Assembly (NCBI GenBank): GCA_033977485.1
Contig: CM066983.1
Coordinates: 109,335,580 to 109,399,579, forward strand
Length of the DNA: 64,000 bases
Origin: Hydrangea macrophylla
Lineage: Eukaryota; Streptophyta; Magnoliopsida; Cornales; Hydrangeaceae
Direction: 5' to 3'
In this document: positions 57,488-64,000 of the stretch, one piece after another
Numbering within the stretch: the first letter of the stretch is position 1
Layout: the number at the start of each line of letters is the position of its first letter
Made by a program: the position numbers and the translations under genes
Notes under the pieces: model-generated
Database searches by the model: none
What the model saw: the letters and a program-made list of their open reading frames with translations, nothing else
Told to the model about the DNA's origin: nothing

Positions 57488-59752
57488 CGTGTGAGAGAGA
57501 GAGAGAGAAGAAGAAGAAGAAGAAGAAGAAGAAGAAAAGAATAAGAAGAAAGGAGAATGGTCTCGGGTTCGTGGGCACGTGGGGAATCGCGGAGCATTCG
57601 TGGGTGCCAATTTTTGATCAACGAGGTGAGTTAAACTTTGTGTATCCGAGTATATATATATACACGTATGTATATATATGTATGTGTATGGGAGTAAATT
57701 AGTGCATGTTAAATTTAATTGTTAGGGTTAAATCTTTGTAATGGATCGATACACGTTGCTATTGTTGAAGTAATTTAGATACATTCTTTCCCTTCGTGTG
57801 ACTTTGCGATCATGACATTAGGATATTCGAAAGGGTTAGGTGAATCGTTAGTTTGATCAAAACTATAGGTGAAATATTCATGTTTGTTAGAAAATATAGG
57901 TGAAATTCGTTTTATGTGTAATTCACACAGTCGCAGAAACTTTAGAAAATTATTAGAAAATCGTGGCTTTGAATTTGAACATTCTGTCCGCCTGTCTCAT
58001 GTAAAACGTGATTCTGCACGTTTTTCGTCTAATAGTATTTTTCCTGATTCTGCACCGTTTGGACAGAAATTTAAGATTACAGTAGCAGTTTTTAATGTAG
58101 TTAAACGTGCAAAATTGGAGAATATGATTTCTTATTACGTGCTTTATGTATGCTAATATTGAATGTTGGGTTGAGATTATTGTATCTGAAATAACTGACC
58201 TTATTTTGTGGTCATTTTGATAAAAAGGAGTAAAATAGATTCGTTGAATAATATATTAATTGGGGATCTTATAATTTGATTGGAAATTATTGAGGGAAGA
58301 TTATTATGGGTTAATTGATAAAACCCTTTATTGTAAGAAATCAGAATGCATCTAAAAGTTAGAGATGTGATTAGACTATGATGAGACGGAACTATGTGAT
58401 AAACGTGAAATTCACAATTATTGGGATAATACGAACGATAAACAATAATTGCAACATAATTCTTTAGTGTTCACCGCTCCCCGTTGTGTGATATGTTTTG
58501 TTTTTGGTAGCTCGACTTGCTGAGTGTACCTTTTTGCCAGTGGCTTCGTGATCAAGCTGGCCTAAGCCTTATGCTCGGCTTATTTGTTAGACGTCTAGGC
58601 ATATTGACTGGCCTTCTGTGTGTATACCTGGTTTGGTTGATACCCCAACCAAACTAGCACCAGAGTGGATGTTGGTAGTATGTCCGGGCACACATGGGAT
58701 ATATGTGTGGGTGTACCATGGAGGGTGGCCAAGTGGTGAAGCTAGGGAATGCAAAGATAAATTTAAAGTTAATAAGTAATGAACATGGATTATTTCATAA
58801 GACTGATAAGAGTAGAATAATGAATGCGATGTTTGAGTTAGAATGTGGACGGTTTGTATGCGGAATTGTTTGCTTGGTTTATGATCATTCAATTTGCAGG
58901 ATGGTGGGCCCACTAACGTATTACAGGTTTGGCTCACCATAAGTAATGGGTAAGTATGAAATTCGTAGTAGCTTTGGATTTCTGGCAAGAAACTACTTGC
59001 CACCACATAAATGGAAACTACTCTATTGTCCAGATATGTGTGTGGAACTACCTGTCTTGACCCAAGAGTATTGTAGTGTAATTTGTTGTCTACGGGTTCA
59101 AATTGGATCCCTAAGACTTGTTGTTTTGTTTAACTCATACCAGTCATGTGACTGACCCGAGTGTGTTATGCATTCGGGGGCGTTTCTATATGAAACGTAG
59201 TTGAATGCACTTGTGCAGGTTTAGTATTTGGACATTTCCTGTGGAGCTTTTGATGTCTTGGAGTTGCAGTTGTGTAGAAGTGTAGTTTGTATTTGGTTGT
59301 ATTTTTATTTATTTATTTTAGGCATTGTGGGCCGTATTTGGATTATTATAACATGTATTGTATATTGAGTACTGGGAACGTTTTAGTTACTCTGACCAAA
59401 GATGTATAGATTTTATTATTTTTTTTTTTTCCGCTGAACTCTGTATGTGGACATTTTATTTATGAAAATGATATATTTTTTTAAAAATTGAAAAGTGATA
59501 TAATATTTATAATGGAACTTTAGTTCTTTTATAATGAAATGGATGTTTGGGAATACAGGTTTATTAATAAAGAGTTTTTTTTTAAAACACAAGATCACAT
59601 GTATTTATTTAAGGAGTATTAAATACTGTTTTCAATAAATTATCATTTAGCTTGTGTGAGGGTGTCACTCTCGTGATTTTTGGTAATTGAATATTAGTCC
59701 GGATACAGGCTCTGGATTGAATATTTGATTGTCCAAAAATCGGGGTGTGACA
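56956..59752 (+). mobile_element. Solo LTR, 2797 bp, TSD acctc, nested in integrase
   Basis: It starts TGTAACAACCCTAAAA and ends CGGGGTGTGACA. Perfect acctc duplications lie at 56951-56955 and 59753-59757. The flanks rejoin into the integrase C-terminus. No coding sequence. It carries a compound microsatellite (GT)n-(GA)n-(GAA)n at 57440-57536. Frames between 57869 and 59155 have no domain. Confidence 0.9.
57440..57536 (+). repeat. Compound microsatellite (GT)n(GA)n(GAA)n
   Basis: About 22 GT units, gcgtgcgtgt, about 7 GA units, then about 9 GAA units. All six-frame translations across it are repeats. Confidence 0.92.
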
Positions 59753-59880
59753 ACCTCCGTAAGTACTTCCAGTAAAACGTGAAAATAATGTTGGCTAGGA
59801 AGAATGTAGCTCTGGCCGAGCAATTTTATAATAATAAAAGATTCCTTTTTCGCCAAACGCTTCTTCCTCGTATTTGCTCA

Positions 59881-59973
59881 CTTAAAGACCTCAGGGTCAA
59901 ACCCCAGGCACTTAAAAGACCTCGGGGTCATACCCCAGGCACTTAAAAAACCTCGGGTCCAAAACCCGAGGCA
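59881..59973 (+). repeat. Three palindromic tandem repeats in the Tat 3' UTR
   Basis: Three units of about 30 bp, each containing acctcggggtcataccccag or a variant and ending ggcacttaaaa. Each can fold on itself (ctcgggt...acccgag in the last). Confidence 0.85.
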
Positions 59974-60063
59974 CAGACTTCGCTTAGGTCCAACCTACAA
60001 TGGGGGGCAACACCCCCTAGGTGACTGATAATGGCAAGTCCCAAAAGACCCTGCAACCATCTA

Positions 60064-60586
60064 AGTCCCACTCCTGTTCTAACCTAAGAGGGTTCGCCCT
60101 CTCCAATCTCGTTCAGAAAAGAAGAGTAAGAGGATGATGAACTGAAACTGAAAAGGGAACATTACAAGGATTAGCGGAGAAGAAGGGCTCGGGAAGCTTT
60201 ACCGGACGCTTTTTTGCTCTCAAACCGCTCGGTATCTCTATCAATTGGCAGCATGAATCCCAGAAATGAACAAGTATTCTTTATATAAGGAGCGTGGACG
60301 GTCCAGATCAAGTTGGATCTAATGGCTAGGAAATTTTCCTGCCTAAACCTGCCAACAACTGTCATCTCGGGCACGCAGAACATTGCCTCAAAAGACGCGC
60401 CCAATTAATGCCAGACGTGACGGTCCAGTTACGACATGACTGCTCGATTACGTTCATACCAACATCGCTGGATCCTGACCAGGCCAGTGACTAGTTGACA
60501 CATGGCAGAAGTAGGTCCCATGCCCACATAGCCACCACTCGGTCCTAACCCCGGAAGACAAACTCGATCGGTCACGACCCGGGTGG
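60064..60586. repeat. 523-bp internal duplication, 3' UTR copy
   Basis: Same length as 51350-51872. It includes the antisense TATA box at 60279-60287 (minus strand) but no ORF beyond its edge. It sits between the integrase end and the polypurine tract (aaaatggggggtagc, 60671-60685). Confidence 0.93.
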
Positions 60587-60685
60587 TATCCCGGGGCCAT
60601 TCCCCGAACGGTTTTTCAAAAGTAGTCTTAATTTTCAAATCTCATCCGATAGAGCATCCCATTAGTTTCGAAAATGGGGGGTAGC

Positions 60686-61319
60686 TAATATGCGCAAAAA
60701 TATTAGGTCAAAGTCAAGCCTCGCTAGCTCAATATAGAGAAGCCAAGTCATCTTGAATTTGGACTGACTACGCAGCCGTCCCGGGCTGTTACGCAAAACT
60801 GCCCGATTTGGTCATAAGTCCGGGCATTCTTTCCAAATGGACCCCACATGGGCGCGCCTCCAGTAGGCGTGATTGCTTGGCCAGCAAGCCTCTAGGCAGT
60901 TTCATATCCCAGTTAGAAGACTAATTGGAAGGAGCAAGTAGTTTCCTAAACCACTTAGGAAACACTCCTAAATTCATGTAAATCAAGCTGTAAATAGATT
61001 AGGCTCCATAATCTATGAACTTACCTTGTACGGGTGGTCTCTTGCACCTATAGAAAAGGCCACCCATCCCCATTGAAGGGGTCGCATTCTAAACCTAAAG
61101 AATAACATATTATTTTCACTAAGACGCATATACCCGGTTGGTTTTACTGGTAGTGCTGCCCAACTGTTGCCTCACTAGGCCCGCCGGTGATCTGCTAGTG
61201 AAGCGCATCGACGCACCCGTGGACGTAGGCTACCTCATTAATGGGGTTGAACCACATACAAACTTCATTGTGTCCATCTCTTTCGTATATTTCTTCTTAC
61301 CCAAATTTTGGCATCATCA
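60686..61319 (+). repeat. 3' LTR of the Tat element
   Basis: 634 bp. The first dinucleotide has decayed from TG to TA (TAATATGCGC). It ends GCATCATCA. Confidence 0.93.
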
Positions 61320-61324
61320 TTAAT

Positions 61325-61930
61325 TATGCGTCAGACTTCCTCCCATGTTTGTTTGTTGTAACGACATTTTCGTATGCATAGGTGGGGGAAAAAAGTGTAA
61401 TAAGAAAAGTATATAGTTCATATATATATATGCATATATAGTACTTACTATTTTAATACATGACCTACTGAAAAGTAAAAAAAAAATTGTAATGATTTTA
61501 CAATTTAAGGAAACATTAAATCGTAAGGTTTTTGGTGTGTACAATAAGTTGAAATTGGATAATATTTGGCCCACGGAATATTTTCATTCCTGAATTCATA
61601 TTCAAGCTTAGTCAGCTGAATAGTTCATGATATCTGGCCAAAACATGTAATTTGCTTTCTTCTTTATGTGATAGAGATAAGACTCATAAGAGATTCACAA
61701 AATAATTCTAAGTGAAGCTAACAAGTTGACAACTTCGAAATGTATTTGTGTATTTGTAACGCCCATATGTGGTTCATTGACCTAACAAATTTGACAAGTC
61801 TGCTATATATTGGTCCTTAAATTATTTAAACTCAAATTCCTCGTAGTAGTTCACTTGGTTTTTGTTGACTCTACTGATTCAGATGATCGGCTAACTGAAG
61901 CTGCACATCACACATGAAGTCTACTACTAC
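61325..61930. other. Intergenic DNA between the Tat and copia elements
   Basis: AT-rich, no gene or element boundary recognised. The start of the copia 5' LTR is somewhere in or just after this stretch. Confidence 0.5.
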
Positions 61931-61943
61931 TTCATAGACTGTT

Positions 61944-64000
61944 GTTGTATCTGATTAGTCCCTAAGAATTTGTTAATTCTATTTTACTGAGTGGCTTAGT
62001 GGTTAGTTGTAACTGTTTTGGTGGATTGAGACTTAATGCTTATATTAGTCTTTGTCTTTCATTAGCGACATAATGAGATTTACATTTTCAGTTTCATCTT
62101 CTCTCTTGTTTCTATCTATATTGTTCCTCTATTCTTTGTGTTCTTCATAATATGAAATTCTATATGGTATCAAAGCCCTTGGATCGGTAATTTGTTCTGA
62201 TCTTTGATTTCCTGCGAAGTTCTGCTGATTGATCAAAGTTTAACAATGGTGATATCCTCAACAACTCTAAACCTACCGTCAAACCTAATCTTCTTCGTCT
62301 CAAACCTAAATTCTCTCATTACAATAAAATTGGATCAATCCAATTTCATGGTGTGGAAATCACAGATGAGAAACAGTCTTCGTGCGAATCATCTTCTCGG
62401 CTATGTAGATGGAACAATCGAACAACCACTATCAGAAGTTCTTGATGAATCAGGTAATAGATCTCAGAACCCTAGCTATGATGAATGGTTGAATATTGAT
62501 AGATAACTTATTAGCTGCCTTAATGCTACAATAGTACCAACTATACTACCTCAAATCATAGGATTTGATCATGCGTATGAAATCTGGAACTACCTCTCGA
62601 AGCGATACACTTCCACTTCCAGATCGCATGTAAATGAGCTTAAGATTAAACTTCTCAATGTCATTATGGACTGTTCAATGGATGAATACCTTGATAGAAT
62701 CAACGAATGGACAGATCAACTCTCTACTGCAGGGATTTTCGTTAATGAGGAGGATCTAGTTTTGTACACAGTTAATGGCTTAACACAATAGTATTCTTCA
62801 TTGAAAACAACACTTAGAGCTAGATCTCATCCCATCTCCTTTAGTGATTTACATGCTCTATTGCGATCCGAAGAAATTCATGTTAATCAAGACCTAAAGA
62901 TGTCTTCAATAGTTACTAACACCACTGCTTTTTCTGCTATGACTAGTAATGTTGGTAATTCACGAAAATCTGATGTTTCTTCTCCCAATTCCCAAAATCT
63001 GGTTCAAAATGGACAAGGATAGTTTAATAATTTTTTTGGACAATTTAGAGGTGGTGGAAGGAATAGGTTCTCTAGAGGAAGAGGCCAAGGCAGAAATAAT
63101 TTTTAGAATAAAGTTTTTTGTCAGATTTGTGGAAAAGGGAACCATGTAGCTTCTGAATGCTTCCATAGGTACAATCCTAGCTATCGGAAATCTACTCCTA
63201 CCTTTGGACAAAGCAATGTTACTCATGGACAAAGCAATTTTACTCAGGGTCAAAGTCACTCTCCACAAGCCTATCTAACACAGCCTATGCCCTCCCAAGA
63301 TCAATCTATGAATCTCTCTTGTCAATCTTACATCTCTCCTTCACAGTCTCCTCTTTTACCTACTCCTCAGTTGTCTTTTTTTTCCACATCCTTCTCCATC
63401 ATCTGTCCCTAATTTAGCTTCTCCCCCAGCACACTGGTTCACTACTTCTCCCTATGAATCCACTAGTTTCTAGTCCTAATGACTGTCCTGATTTTCCTTC
63501 ATCAGATTTTACCTTTGCTCCTCAAGCCTATATGGCTTCTTTAATTAGCTAATACTACTTCCACCAACTGGTTCTTTGATACAAGTGCTACTAATCATCT
63601 TACTAATAATCTTAGTCACTTGCATATGCTCACACCTTATCAAGGATATGAGTCAGTTTTTTTGTGGAAAATGGAAATACTGTACCTATTCAACACACTG
63701 GTGATGGTATTGTGCCTATTCCTGGAAAGTCTCTCTTCCTATCCAAAATTCTTCATGCACCATAGATCAATCACAATCTTCTCTTTGTGTACCAACTTGC
63801 AAAGGATAATAATTGTAGGTTTATCTTTGACTCCTCTAGCTTTGTAGTTCAAGATAAATCCACAAATCAAATTCTTCTTAAAGGTCCTTCTCAACATGTT
63901 CTTTATCCTCTCACTACATCTCTTGTTTCACCTTCATCACTGAATGCTCTGGTTACTACTTATGCTTCCTCCTCATTCTCCACCTCATCCCCTTCTTCTT
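61944..64000 (+). mobile_element. Ty1/copia retrotransposon, 5' part, cut by the window edge
   Basis: A Met-tRNA primer-binding site, tggtatcaaagccc, lies at 62165. It follows an LTR-like stretch (perhaps 61944-62162; the start is uncertain) and precedes a copia-type gag. Downstream Ser/Pro-rich sequence and a broken protease-like stretch (WFFDTSATNHLT near 63570) continue to the window end. Confidence 0.8.
62246..63180 (+). pseudogene. Copia gag with zinc knuckle, stops in frame
   Basis: Residues ITIKLDQSNFMVWKSQM and ANHLLGYVDGTI are the N-terminal gag block of plant copia elements. Further on come EIWNYLSKRYTSTSRSHV and LKIKLLNVIMDCSMDEYLD, ending with the knuckle CQICGKGNHVASEC near 63122. 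Stops at about 62504, 62789, 63020 and 63104 interrupt it in frame. Confidence 0.85.

Larger units (their letters stand above)
55801..59775 (+). pseudogene. Tat integrase, frameshifted and split by a solo LTR
   Basis: Zinc-binding half: HEGVCGNHTGGRALSRK, then in another frame KRCDKCQRYSP. Catalytic core: FAQWGIDIVGPLPMGKG (first D), VLISDNGKQFD (second D) and QANGQAEVTNRTI (E), spread over two frames; then WAYRTTPRATTGETPFSLTY. The final codons HLRKYFQ and stop at 59773-59775 are cut by the solo LTR between His-Leu and Arg. At least three frameshifts. Confidence 0.85.
47878..61319 (+). mobile_element. Tat-lineage Ty3/gypsy retrotransposon, decayed, with two nested insertions
   Basis: LTRs lie at 47878-48510 and 60686-61319, with perfect ttaat duplications at 47873-47877 and 61320-61324. 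The order gag, protease (DTGSSSD), RT, RNase H, a second RNase H, integrase marks the Tat lineage. Gag, PR and RT lie in one frame with in-frame stops (for example at 52130, 52136, 52495 and 52912). Several frameshifts follow from about 55080. Nested in it are a CACTA at 49201-50871 and a solo LTR at 56956-59752. Without these the element is about 9 kb. Confidence 0.93.

Noticed and set aside
57342..57702. Frames of up to 99 residues
   Set aside because: Translations of the GT/GA/GAA compound microsatellite in a solo LTR.
58587..59155. Frames of 69-139 residues in the nested solo LTR
   Set aside because: They lie inside a non-coding LTR with defined ends; no domain.
1..64000. CRISPR arrays, bacterial operons, rRNA or tRNA genes
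   Set aside because: None seen. Repeats are transposon-derived, and the only tRNA-like signals are retrotransposon primer sites and the SINE promoter boxes.

Overview
This window reads as nuclear DNA of a flowering plant, most likely a eudicot. It is AT-rich and dense with plant transposon families. It holds one clearly intact host gene, on the minus strand at about 29.3-38.6 kb. That gene encodes EIN2, the central ethylene-signalling protein. It has seven coding exons, all splice junctions are GT/AG and phase 0, and the predicted protein is about 1277 residues. A second possible host gene start, of unknown function, lies on the plus strand at 41.25 kb behind a good TATA box. Species cannot be fixed from the sequence.

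By eye more than half of the window is transposon-derived. 0-5 kb: a 3.04-kb solo LTR that landed inside a MITE, a hairpin MITE, the right end of a CACTA element, and a Helitron-like 3' end. 6.4-8.9 kb: a 5'-truncated LINE on the minus strand. 10.5-13.4 kb: a 2.5-kb solo LTR inserted in a Helitron-like 3' hairpin, followed by a second Helitron-like element. 13.9-20.8 kb: a 6.85-kb CACTA element without a recognisable transposase. 24.5-25.8 kb: a TRIM tandem array (three LTRs, two internal domains) carrying an hAT-type MITE, then three more MITEs. The EIN2 introns carry a SINE and a MITE.

39-46 kb: a MITE nested in a MITE, a long-TIR Mutator-like element, the candidate gene, tandem repeats, and a 630-bp solo LTR. 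47.9-61.3 kb: a Tat-lineage Ty3/gypsy element with matching TSDs (ttaat), two LTRs of 633-634 bp, and a decayed gag-PR-RT-RH-second RH-INT region. It also has an antisense ORF of the 'putative gypsy type transposon' kind with its own antisense TATA box. Two younger elements sit inside it: a 1.67-kb CACTA (TSD ggg) and a 2.8-kb solo LTR (TSD acctc). 62.1 kb to the end: the 5' part of a decayed Ty1/copia element cut by the window edge.

The most interesting signals are in the mobile DNA. The Tat element carries a collinear 523-bp copy of its antisense promoter region in its 3' UTR, which would leave an orphan promoter firing antisense across pol. LTR and LTR-like regions here carry tandem cassettes of short self-complementary words, similar in layout but different in sequence. 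The three CACTA elements share near-identical CACTA ends, but each has its own subterminal repeat word.
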